Positions 34,846 to 43,053 of a DNA stretch of 64,000 nt are shown in pieces. The position numbers and the translations under genes were made by a program. The DNA comes from CAZCTC01 sp964501335 (GTDB lineage Bacteria; Chloroflexota; Anaerolineae; B4-G1; SLSP01): positions 1-64,000 of the forward strand of contig CAZCTC010000012.1 in assembly GCA_964501335.1 (NCBI GenBank), read 5' to 3'. The notes under the pieces are model-generated. The model did no database searches. It was not told where the DNA came from and saw only the letters and a program-made list of their open reading frames with translations. Numbering within the stretch: the first letter of the stretch is position 1; each line of letters begins with the position of its first letter.

Positions 34846-37398
34846 TTAATGGATCAAGTCCAGCAGGTGCCGGGTGGCCTCGCGGACCCCGGCCTCCTGA
34901 TCGCCCACCGGCCCCACACAGGATGGACATCCGTCATAGCAGGGACAATCCCGCAACCGTTCCAGCGCCGCTTCGACCAGCTTCGGCCACAGATCCACCA
35001 GTTGAGGCGCAAGTCCGGCACCGCCCGGCACGATATCGTACAGAACCAGCCCCGGCAAGCCTGAAGTCTTCTCGCAGGGTTCCACAACGACCCCCAGATC
35101 GCCTGGATCGCACATCAAAAAGACGGGGGCCAGATTTTGCAACAGATAGGCCAGCCCGCCTAAAGCCGTCCGGGCTCCGCGGGCCTGTTCCACCCGGCGA
35201 TGACAGGTCGGGCAGAGGGTCATCAAATTCTGCAAATCATGGGCCAGCCGCAAGGCTGCCCCGCGCGGATACTGAGCCAAAAAGCTGCGCAGCGGCGTCA
35301 AATGATGCACTTCTAAAGGCCGATCGGGTAGGGCCCCCAGACCGCACAGCCGACAGTGATGGTTGTCTCGCACCAACGCCGCTTCCCGGGCTGCCGGCCA
35401 TTCCGGCCCGTAATCCAGCCGGCCCAAAGGGATTCCCTCGTCAGCCAGTGCTTCGATCAACGGCTCTCCCAAAGTCAACCGAAAGGCATCGGTCTCCATA
35501 CACTGTTCCGGTAAATGGATCTCACCCCAACCCAACGTTTCATAAGTATTCATCGCCACACGCCGATAAGCGGTCGGCCGGGTATGCACCCGCACCTCTT
35601 CATCGGCCAGGGTCAATCCGCCCGGCTCAGCAGGCTGAGTCCCTGGGCGGCGGACGATCTGAGTCCGACGCACTTCCAGCCGTTCTACCTCGGAGGTTGC
35701 CGAGGCCACGGTATAATAATCGGTCTCCACCGGCTTCACCAACGCCTCCCCACGTACCCAATCGAGCGACTTAACCTGATAGGAGGCCCCATCGTGAAAA
35801 TAGATGGCTCCCTCATAGACCAGTTGGGCCGCTCCAAAACGATCCACTGTCGCAATGACGTTGACGGCTTCTCCCGGAATTTCTTCGGACTGGACGATCA
35901 CATTTTCCGGAGAGGCCGAGCGTAACGAAACCATCTGCGCCGGATAGCCTTCTCCCACCCAGGTGAAACGATCGTTGCTCTGATGCAACACCCCCGTCTC
36001 CCGTAATCCTTCCAGCAGAGGAAGGGGGGACTCTCGCCCCCAGGGCTCCGTAGTTTCCCACGGCAACTCGAAAGCCGCGCAGGCCAGATGCGCCGCCGAA
36101 AGTTCTACGGCATCGGGATTAACCCGGGCCGCCTCCGGCGAGCGCCCGAAAAAGTACTCCGGATGTCCCACCAGATATTGATCCAAGGGCTGGGGAGTGG
36201 CAATCATGACCGCCAGCGAGCTGCCCGCCCGCCGGCCCGCCCGCCCCATCTGCTGCCGGGCCGCGGCAATCGATCCCGGATAACCTACCAGAATAGAAGC
36301 CTCCAGACTGCCGATATCGATCCCCAACTCCAGAGCATTGGTCGCCACCACCGCCCGGATCTTTCCCTTGCGCAATCCGGCCTCGATCTCCCGCCGCTCG
36401 CCGGGCAGATAGCCCCCACGATACCCCCGGATCACCCCGGGATCGATGCCCGATGCCACCGCCCGCTGTTGCAAATCCCTCAGCAAAAGTTCTACCCCCA
36501 ATCGGGAACGGCCGAAAAGAATGGTCGCCACATCGGCATGTAACAGTGTATTCGCCAACGCCGCAGCTTCAGCCCCGGCATGCGCCCGCAATCCCAACGC
36601 CGGATTGAGGAGGGGGGGATTATAAAATACAATGTGACGTTCTCCGTAGGGAGCCCCGTCGTCTTCCACACTCGTCGCCGTGCTCTGCCACAAAGCCTCT
36701 GTCAACTCGGCCGGATTGGCAATGGTAGCCGAAGTGCCGACCAATCGCGGGGCCGCTCCATAAAAATGGGCCACCCGCCGCAAGCGCCGCAGCACATTCG
36801 CCACATGGCTGCCGAAAACCCCACGGAAAATGTGCATTTCATCCAACACTACAAAACGCAGCCCGGTAAAAAAACGGCTCCATTGGGTATGATGCGGCAA
36901 AATTCCCAGATGCAGCATATCGGGATTGGTCACCAAAATGCGGGCCTCCCGCCGGATAGCGGCGCGGCGGCTCTGAGGGGTATCGCCGTCGTAAGAACGC
37001 AGCGGCAAAGGCACCTGTAAAGCGGCGATCCAACGTTCCAGCCCGGCAATCTGATCGTTGGCCAGAGCCTTGGTAGGGTAGATAAGAAGCGCCGTTGCCG
37101 AAGGATCGCGCAGCAAAGCATCCAGCACCGGCAAAATGTACCCCAACGTCTTTCCCGAAGCCGTGCCGGTTGAAAGCACCACCGCTTCAGCCTTGAAAGT
37201 GGCGCTCACGGCTTCGGCCTGATGCAGATACAGAGGATCGATCCCCAGACTCTGCCCCGCCGCCACCAACCGGGGATCAAGCCCGCCCGGCCAGGAACTG
37301 AAGCGGGCGGAAGTCATCGGGAGGGTCTCCCAGGCCGTGATATTCCGGCCCCAGCGCGGATTGGAACGCAAAATTTGTAAAACGTCTTCTAAGGGCAT
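34846..37398 (-). CDS. MrfA-like DEAD/DEAH helicase with inserted HNH domain and DUF1998 end
   Basis: 850 residues. Helicase motifs: STGTASGKT (76-84), DEMH (186-189), GTSAT (221-225), and the C-terminal helicase lobe with VVATNALELGIDIG and QMGRAGR. A C-terminal four-cysteine domain (C818, C820, C824, C827; CPCYDGCPSC) is the DUF1998/MZB type of MrfA, a DNA-repair helicase. Between them, at about 671-738, is an HNH-like domain (HHCRLCG ... LEVHHLTPL ... LCPTCHRR). Starts 3 nt after the subtilase stop, so it is co-translated with it. Confidence 0.88.
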   Translation of the reverse strand: MPLEDVLQILRSNPRWGRNITAWETLPMTSARFSSWPGGLDPRLVAAGQSLGIDPLYLHQAEAVSATFKAEAVVLSTGTASGKTLGYILPVLDALLRDPSATALLIYPTKALANDQIAGLERWIAALQVPLPLRSYDGDTPQSRRAAIRREARILVTNPDMLHLGILPHHTQWSRFFTGLRFVVLDEMHIFRGVFGSHVANVLRRLRRVAHFYGAAPRLVGTSATIANPAELTEALWQSTATSVEDDGAPYGERHIVFYNPPLLNPALGLRAHAGAEAAALANTLLHADVATILFGRSRLGVELLLRDLQQRAVASGIDPGVIRGYRGGYLPGERREIEAGLRKGKIRAVVATNALELGIDIGSLEASILVGYPGSIAAARQQMGRAGRRAGSSLAVMIATPQPLDQYLVGHPEYFFGRSPEAARVNPDAVELSAAHLACAAFELPWETTEPWGRESPLPLLEGLRETGVLHQSNDRFTWVGEGYPAQMVSLRSASPENVIVQSEEIPGEAVNVIATVDRFGAAQLVYEGAIYFHDGASYQVKSLDWVRGEALVKPVETDYYTVASATSEVERLEVRRTQIVRRPGTQPAEPGGLTLADEEVRVHTRPTAYRRVAMNTYETLGWGEIHLPEQCMETDAFRLTLGEPLIEALADEGIPLGRLDYGPEWPAAREAALVRDNHHCRLCGLGALPDRPLEVHHLTPLRSFLAQYPRGAALRLAHDLQNLMTLCPTCHRRVEQARGARTALGGLAYLLQNLAPVFLMCDPGDLGVVVEPCEKTSGLPGLVLYDIVPGGAGLAPQLVDLWPKLVEAALERLRDCPCYDGCPSCVGPVGDQEAGVREATRHLLDLIH

Positions 37399-37401
37399 GA
37401 T

Positions 37402-39837
37402 TCAGGGCGCCTGCAACGCCTCATTCACTGCAGAACCGGCATCGATAAAGCCGCAACCGTAAACATTGTTGGGAACGGCAAAGAGATTGCCGCAGGCACA
37501 TTCATCCGTGCTATAGGAATTTTCCGCCTGACAGGAAACCTCCACCGGCCGCCGCACCGCCGTGCGGCAAATCAAAGCCTCCGTCCCATCGATGTCGCCG
37601 GCCAGTTTCGGATCGGCGGACCAGAGCAATGCGACCAATCCGGCCACATGCGGCCCGGCCATTGAAGTCCCATCGGCATACCCATAGTCCCCGCCTGGAA
37701 TGGCAGATAAAATGTGCACCCCGGGTGCCGACACATCCGGCTTGACCAGAATACCGACCGGCCCCCGGCTGCTGAAATCGGCAATCTCCATCATATCGTC
37801 GGCGGCTCCCACCGAAAAAACCGCATCGTAATTAGCCGGCGGGGTTATGGCTGTACTGCATTCAGGGCCCTCATTGCCGGCGCTCACCACCATCATCAGA
37901 CCGGCAGCTCGCAGCGCTTCCACACCCGGTCGCAAAGTATCCGGAAAACAGCCCTCCATCTCCGGACAGCCCCAGGAATTATTGATCACATCCGGAGCCC
38001 GGGAAGGATCGCCCTGAGTAAAAGGATCGCCGCCGAGTGGATAGGGGGCCAGAAAAAATTCCATACATTCCACATAAGCGCCGGGATTGCCGAACCCCCG
38101 CCGCATATTGCGACACCCAATCCATTGCGCATCCGGAGCCACCCCCAGACGATGACGGCCGTCATCACCCAACATGATCCCCATGGTATGCGTGCCATGA
38201 CCGTCGGCATCGAAGGGAACCGGCCGCTCATTCCAGGAATCATGCCAGTTGTAATTATGATCCGCCATCTGGCCGTCCCACCCGCGATAATGGGTGATCA
38301 AAGCAGGATGAGTCCAATCATAGCCCGTATCCTGCCCCCCAATGACAATTCCTGCTCCGGTAGAGCCGGATTCCCAGGCATCATCGGCATGGATCGCCGT
38401 CAAATTTGCGGCCAGTTCCGGGAGGGTCGCCGAAGTCGCCATAATCTCCGATCCCCCGGATTGATGAGGGTAAATTCGCACATTGGGATTCCGAATCACC
38501 TGAGCCACGCCGGGCAGCTTCTCAAAACGCCCCATCATCCAGCTGTGGCCCTCGACGCGGATCATATTGATCAAATAATAAGGCCGATAAGGAAGCCCGG
38601 CCGCTTCCAACTCTGCCCGTAAGGGGGCCTGAGTCCGCTCCGCCGTCGCCTTCAAAGCCTCATAGACGGCCTGCCGCCGCGCCAGCCGATCGGGGATCTT
38701 CTGGGCCGCAGAAAGGTCGGCCTGCTCTTCCAGGATGATCAAAAAGCCGTCATCGTAGAAACCGGTAGCGCCGCCCTGAACGTAAATCGCCGTCCAAATT
38801 ATTCCGAAAAACAGCACCCCGACCAGAACCACCGCCGGTTTGATTTGCGGAGAGAAACTCACCCCATCTCCCATCTTCCCCGCCAGCCAGCGCAGGCTCC
38901 CCAACACCACCCCGGCCACCAACGCCAGTCCCATCGCCATGCCGTAAGCCAGAATATGCTGTGTGTGAGGGATTCCCATCGCCACTGCATCCCGGGGATC
39001 CATAAAAAGCTGAGGCACGGCCAGATAGACAAACAACAGCACCGTTACGGCCGGCAACTTCTCACTGCGCACGCGTAGCTCGCTCAAGGCCACGATCAAA
39101 GGGAATGAAATAAAAACCAGACCCAAGGCATTGCCGTTGCCGGCCGGCAGGAATGTACACCAAATCGCCAACCCATAGACCAATCCGGTCAGTCCACCGG
39201 CCTGCCATTCATGGGGTAAACGATCGCGCAAGACCTGATAAATAACGCCCCAAAACAAAATCGCCTGGGCAACGGCCTGCAATCCTACCCGGCAGACAAT
39301 TTCCAGACTGGCCATCCGGTCGCCTAACGCGCCGGTCATAGGCCAGGGAATCGTCACCACCAGACTGAGCAACAAAGCCAGGCCCAACCCGGTCGCTCCC
39401 CACCAGTTACGCCAGGCAAGAAGCGGAGTCCGGGCCCAACGGGGGACCCAAACAACCGCCCCCACGGCATAAAGCAGCAACAGACCGCCTTTGATTACCA
39501 TCACCGACCAGCCGACATCCCCCAAAAATCCCCGAACTAACGCTTCGATCAGGCTGTATCCCACCGCCGCAACCAAAACCACAGCCACGGTAGCCGTGGC
39601 TTGCCAATTGCTGAGCCCTTGTGTCAGCCCCCAAAGCAAAAGTAAACCCGGCACCCATACAATCGCAGCACAGAGCAAGACCAGGCTTTGCACCACTGTG
39701 GCTTCATCGCCCCCTGTGACAAAAACAAAGCCGACGCTGCCCCCAATGCAGGCGACAATACCGATCGCCACAACAGCGATGATCCATACAAAAAGCTGAA
39801 TATCCAGACGTTCCGGGGAAGGGGGTGTGGTAGACAT
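37402..39837 (-). CDS. Subtilisin-like (S8) protease fused to a multi-helix membrane domain
   Basis: 811 residues. The first about 355 form roughly ten transmembrane helices. About 365-465 resembles an I9-type propeptide, and 480-811 is a subtilase domain. The triad is D503 (GQDTGYD), H547 (DADGHGTH) and S725 (GTSMAGPH), with oxyanion N655 (SAGNEG). Several cysteines near the C-terminus may form disulfides. The protease part should face outside. A clear AGGAGGG ribosome-binding site supports the start. The fused membrane part is unusual for subtilases. Confidence 0.88.
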   Translation of the reverse strand: MSTTPPSPERLDIQLFVWIIAVVAIGIVACIGGSVGFVFVTGGDEATVVQSLVLLCAAIVWVPGLLLLWGLTQGLSNWQATATVAVVLVAAVGYSLIEALVRGFLGDVGWSVMVIKGGLLLLYAVGAVVWVPRWARTPLLAWRNWWGATGLGLALLLSLVVTIPWPMTGALGDRMASLEIVCRVGLQAVAQAILFWGVIYQVLRDRLPHEWQAGGLTGLVYGLAIWCTFLPAGNGNALGLVFISFPLIVALSELRVRSEKLPAVTVLLFVYLAVPQLFMDPRDAVAMGIPHTQHILAYGMAMGLALVAGVVLGSLRWLAGKMGDGVSFSPQIKPAVVLVGVLFFGIIWTAIYVQGGATGFYDDGFLIILEEQADLSAAQKIPDRLARRQAVYEALKATAERTQAPLRAELEAAGLPYRPYYLINMIRVEGHSWMMGRFEKLPGVAQVIRNPNVRIYPHQSGGSEIMATSATLPELAANLTAIHADDAWESGSTGAGIVIGGQDTGYDWTHPALITHYRGWDGQMADHNYNWHDSWNERPVPFDADGHGTHTMGIMLGDDGRHRLGVAPDAQWIGCRNMRRGFGNPGAYVECMEFFLAPYPLGGDPFTQGDPSRAPDVINNSWGCPEMEGCFPDTLRPGVEALRAAGLMMVVSAGNEGPECSTAITPPANYDAVFSVGAADDMMEIADFSSRGPVGILVKPDVSAPGVHILSAIPGGDYGYADGTSMAGPHVAGLVALLWSADPKLAGDIDGTEALICRTAVRRPVEVSCQAENSYSTDECACGNLFAVPNNVYGCGFIDAGSAVNEALQAP

Positions 39838-39858
39838 AAACCCTCCTGATTTTTATTT

Positions 39859-39891
39859 ATTTTTCGCGCGCCAAAATGGCGCGCGAAAAAT
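39859..39891. terminator. Hairpin between PrsW-type and subtilase genes
   Basis: 14-bp perfect stem ATTTTTCGCGCGCC / GGCGCGCGAAAAAT with loop AAAAT. It resembles the hairpin part of the repeat family. It may end transcription of the upstream gene or be a bare repeat hairpin. Confidence 0.6.
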
Positions 39892-39948
39892 AAGAATTTG
39901 CTTTGCGATAACGATATCCGGTCTTCCGGCTCCCATTCCCCCGCAAAA

Positions 39949-41310
39949 TCAATCCTCCGATTGACCCACAGGTTGGGAGAAAGGATCAACGTCAGGTTCG
40001 GAAACAAAATCAGCAAAATCTCCTTTTTCCGGCGCTGCCGGCAATGAAGCCTCAGTGTTTTCCGGCAACATAACGGTAACCGGCTCGAAAAGAGGCCCTG
40101 CTGGCACAAAAGCCGGTTGGGGAATAGACCGCAGGAAAAGAGGCAGGCCCACGATCCCCAACAAAGCAGTGCCGGCCAGCGCCATCAATAACAAGACCCC
40201 GACCAAAGCAATAACCACCATAAAAGCAGACTGATCACCTACCAGGCTGACACTGCCAGTCACAATCAACACCACGCAGAAATTCCACAAGCCATGAAAA
40301 ACAACCGCCCCGCCATAGGCCAGAGGCAGGGCCAGACGCCGGCCGCGCCAGAAATAGGCCCACCCCACACCGATCATGCCTGTAGTACAGGCATGCATCA
40401 CCGAAGCAAAAACGCGACTACCGGCCCCGACCAAAAAAGAACTCACATCAGAATTCGTGCTATTCAAACCATTGCCGATACCCTCAACCAGGGCAAAACC
40501 AAACCCGGCAGCCGCACCCCATAAAAAGGCCTGTTGAGGACTGACTTTTTTAAAATGCCCCAGCACTCCCACGACCAGACCTTTGCCCAGTTCTTCCACC
40601 AAGGGGGTCAACACTGAAATCGTCAACACAATTAAAATGAAAATCGGTGGGGAAGTCATCCATTGTCCCAATTGCTCAATCAGTACAGTCTGATCCATCG
40701 TCGAGGAATTGGCAAGCTGCATCACCTGTTTGATAACTGAAATAAGCGAGGATTTCCACTCCGGAATCAAAAGACAGAGCACATAGACGACCAATAAATT
40801 GTATAAACAGCCCAGCACTTCGATCACGATCGCCGGTAGAGTACTGCCGGCCCCCCCCAACAAAGCCAGCAAGACCTGCCGCAGGGTAGGGACATTTTCT
40901 TTACCCCCGGCCCAGGTAGCCAGGAAGTAAAAGAAAAAAATGGGCGTGGCAATCGCTCCGGTATAACTCAAAGCCAGGAAAGGAAGTTCCCACATCGAAG
41001 AAGAAGAGATCACCTGGGTCCCAATCAGAGAAAAAATACCCACCAACACACAGATGGCGGCGCCCAACGGGAAATAAAAAAGGGAAGAACGCTTTCCCAA
41101 TCCCCCCTGCACCCCATGCCAGATCAATAAAATCCCCAACACAATCCCGATCCAGCCCAACCCAAACACTAAAATAGCGGTTCGAGTAGCCTCAATATCA
41201 GGCGTGCTCATCACTAAAACCGCCAGAGGAAAACACAACAGACCACTTAACAGAGACAATCCACCCAAGGCCACAACGCCCCACCACCACAACTTTTTAC
41301 CGTTTTGCAT
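39949..41310 (-). CDS. PrsW-family intramembrane metalloprotease
   Basis: 453 residues with ten or more transmembrane helices. PrsW motifs are visible: PLVEELGKG (the EE pair), the helix with FALVEGIGN, VMHACTTGMIGVGWAY and FHGLWNF (metal-binding His). The C-terminal tail (about 390-453) is acidic and hydrophilic. PrsW proteases cleave membrane anti-sigma factors in the best-known case; the target here is unknown. Start uncertain: ATG 41310 was chosen over TTG 41325, and neither has a strong ribosome-binding site. Confidence 0.85.
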   Translation of the reverse strand: MQNGKKLWWWGVVALGGLSLLSGLLCFPLAVLVMSTPDIEATRTAILVFGLGWIGIVLGILLIWHGVQGGLGKRSSLFYFPLGAAICVLVGIFSLIGTQVISSSSMWELPFLALSYTGAIATPIFFFYFLATWAGGKENVPTLRQVLLALLGGAGSTLPAIVIEVLGCLYNLLVVYVLCLLIPEWKSSLISVIKQVMQLANSSTMDQTVLIEQLGQWMTSPPIFILIVLTISVLTPLVEELGKGLVVGVLGHFKKVSPQQAFLWGAAAGFGFALVEGIGNGLNSTNSDVSSFLVGAGSRVFASVMHACTTGMIGVGWAYFWRGRRLALPLAYGGAVVFHGLWNFCVVLIVTGSVSLVGDQSAFMVVIALVGVLLLMALAGTALLGIVGLPLFLRSIPQPAFVPAGPLFEPVTVMLPENTEASLPAAPEKGDFADFVSEPDVDPFSQPVGQSED

Positions 41311-41332
41311 TTTATTTTCTTTCAACTTGAAA

Positions 41333-41365
41333 AAAAGGGGATAGAGGCAAGCTCTATCCCCTTTT
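41333..41365 (-). terminator. Rho-independent terminator of the DsbA-cyclophilin gene
   Basis: On the minus strand AAAAGGGGATAGAG / CTCTATCCCCTTTT with a 5-nt loop, followed by further T residues; 16 nt after the stop codon. Confidence 0.88.
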
Positions 41366-41381
41366 GTATTAAAAACAGAAT

Positions 41382-42638
41382 TTACTTCTCAGTAATATCG
41401 ATGCTTTCAATCACATCGCCGGCCGGCGCGGCAGGATCGCTGGGCGAACGAACGGTCAAAGCTTTGGCCACATCCAGACCTTCCACAACCTGGCCGATCA
41501 ACGGCAACTGCCCGCTGAGGTCTGAAGCCTGCGTTCCCAGAGTAATGAAGAACTGCGCCCCAGGGGTGATCCCCACCAGGCCGGAGCGATCAAAAATGCC
41601 CTGACTCTCGCCCGTGCAGTAATAGCCGGGATCGGCATAGCCGGTATTGGTCGGATCGCCGCTGACAGCCACATAGCCGGGCGAAACGAAGAAGAACTCG
41701 GAACCGTCATACCACTTTTCCCGGGCCAGGGCCAGGAAATTGTTGACATGGGTAGGGGCCGATTCCGGGAACAGCTTGATCACGATATCCCCCTTCGAGG
41801 TATGCAGGGTGACCAGATATTCCTTCTTGGTATCCACCGTCATGGCCGGAATTTCATCATGGCGCAGCGCCTTGATCTTGGCCGACATCGTGATGAAATC
41901 TTCCAACCCCTGGGCCGACAGATCCATCTGATAGACCGTTCCGTCATAGATGAAACTCGGCGTGCCCGGCAATTGCAATTTTTCGGAGGCTTCGTCGTAC
42001 TGAGCCTGCACCTTGGCTTTGTAGGTATGTTGGTCCAGCGCCTCCGTGAATTTAGCCGCATCGAGTTCGAGTTCGGCCGCATATTCATCCAACTTCTTGC
42101 GGAAATCGTCCTGCGACAAAGCGCTCCATTCCGCCTGGGAATCGAACAGTTTGTCGTGCATTTCCCAGTACTTGCCCTGGGCACCCGCGGCTTCCGCAGC
42201 CTCAGCCGCCAGGAAGGCCTTATCGTGAATGCTGGTCAGCGGGAAATTGCGATAGACCAGGCGAACTTCAGGATGTTTGCTCAACAGCTCATCGACCGTC
42301 GGTTCAATACCGCTACAGCCCGGGCACTGAAAATCGGAATATTCCACAATCGTCACTTTAGCATCCGCAGCGCTTGCTCCACGGGACCAATCTTCATCGG
42401 TCACCGGAGTCATATCCACAACACTCGATTTGCAAGTGCCGGCAGCGGTCGGAGTAGAAATGACCAGCGGGGTTGTCGGTTCGGCACCCGCCGGCACATC
42501 CGTTACCACGGCCGGAACCGGGGTGGCGGTCGGTTCGGGCGTCGCGGTCGGCACAATGGCCGGTTGTACGCCACAAGCACTTAAAGATAAACCCGCGATC
42601 AACCCAAGGATCGCGAGCCTGCTACTCATTTTTTTCAT
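41382..42638 (-). CDS. Lipoprotein with DsbA-like thioredoxin domain fused to a cyclophilin-type PPIase
   Basis: 418 residues: lipoprotein signal with lipobox LSAC (C22), a Pro/Thr-rich linker (about 25-65), a DsbA-like domain (about 80-262) with active site C105-P-G-C108 and cis-proline loop GTPSF (225-229), then a cyclophilin-like domain (about 272-416). That domain has GDIVIKLFPESAPTHVNNFL, AQFFITLG and LIGQVVEGLDV. It should fold exported proteins by both disulfide formation and prolyl isomerisation on one lipid anchor. AAGGAG supports the start. Single-gene unit. Confidence 0.92.
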   Translation of the reverse strand: MKKMSSRLAILGLIAGLSLSACGVQPAIVPTATPEPTATPVPAVVTDVPAGAEPTTPLVISTPTAAGTCKSSVVDMTPVTDEDWSRGASAADAKVTIVEYSDFQCPGCSGIEPTVDELLSKHPEVRLVYRNFPLTSIHDKAFLAAEAAEAAGAQGKYWEMHDKLFDSQAEWSALSQDDFRKKLDEYAAELELDAAKFTEALDQHTYKAKVQAQYDEASEKLQLPGTPSFIYDGTVYQMDLSAQGLEDFITMSAKIKALRHDEIPAMTVDTKKEYLVTLHTSKGDIVIKLFPESAPTHVNNFLALAREKWYDGSEFFFVSPGYVAVSGDPTNTGYADPGYYCTGESQGIFDRSGLVGITPGAQFFITLGTQASDLSGQLPLIGQVVEGLDVAKALTVRSPSDPAAPAGDVIESIDITEK

Positions 42639-42774
42639 GCGTCAACTCCTTCCTTCACTGCAAGCCCCCCAGGGGGGAAATTTAACGGAAATTATAGCAG
42701 CAAATCGTCAGGCAACAAGGTTAACAGGATAAACGTCATTTTTGCAACGGTCGACTTTTACTGGCCGAAGACCT

Positions 42775-43053
42775 TCATTCTTCCCGGATTTGATCCAGAA
42801 ATTCTCGAATCGCAGCCCGTTGGTCGGCCGGCGCCAAAGCAAAAGCATGGTTGCCCGCATCGATAGCCTTATCCCGCTCCCCCAATTGGGCATAACAAAT
42901 CGCCAATACCCGATAGACTTCCCATTCCTCTGAAGATCCCGCGCACTCCCGCCCCGCGATCTTGAGCGTGTCGGCCGCAGTCTGCCAGTGCGATTTGACC
43001 TCCGCTTCTGAAAGGCCTTCGGCCTGCTTATCCTGAGCCTGCTGCGCCTGCAA
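42775..43053 (-). pseudogene. C-terminal TPR fragment of the frameshifted Wzy-like gene
   Basis: 92 codons whose product (ECAGSSEEWEVYRVLAICYA ... REFLDQIREE) matches the C-terminal end of the 1204-residue paralogue upstream. It is out of frame with the large frame before it. Removing one base from the AAAA run at 43052-43055 joins the two frames and restores MGTLQAQQAQDKQ, parallel to LGTLQAQQAQAKG in the paralogue. It is therefore the displaced 3' end of the preceding gene, not an independent gene. Confidence 0.8.

Noticed and set aside
42430..42732. Plus-strand frame opposite the DsbA-cyclophilin gene
   Set aside because: Low-complexity Val/Gly/Thr translation of the antisense Pro/Thr linker; a shadow.
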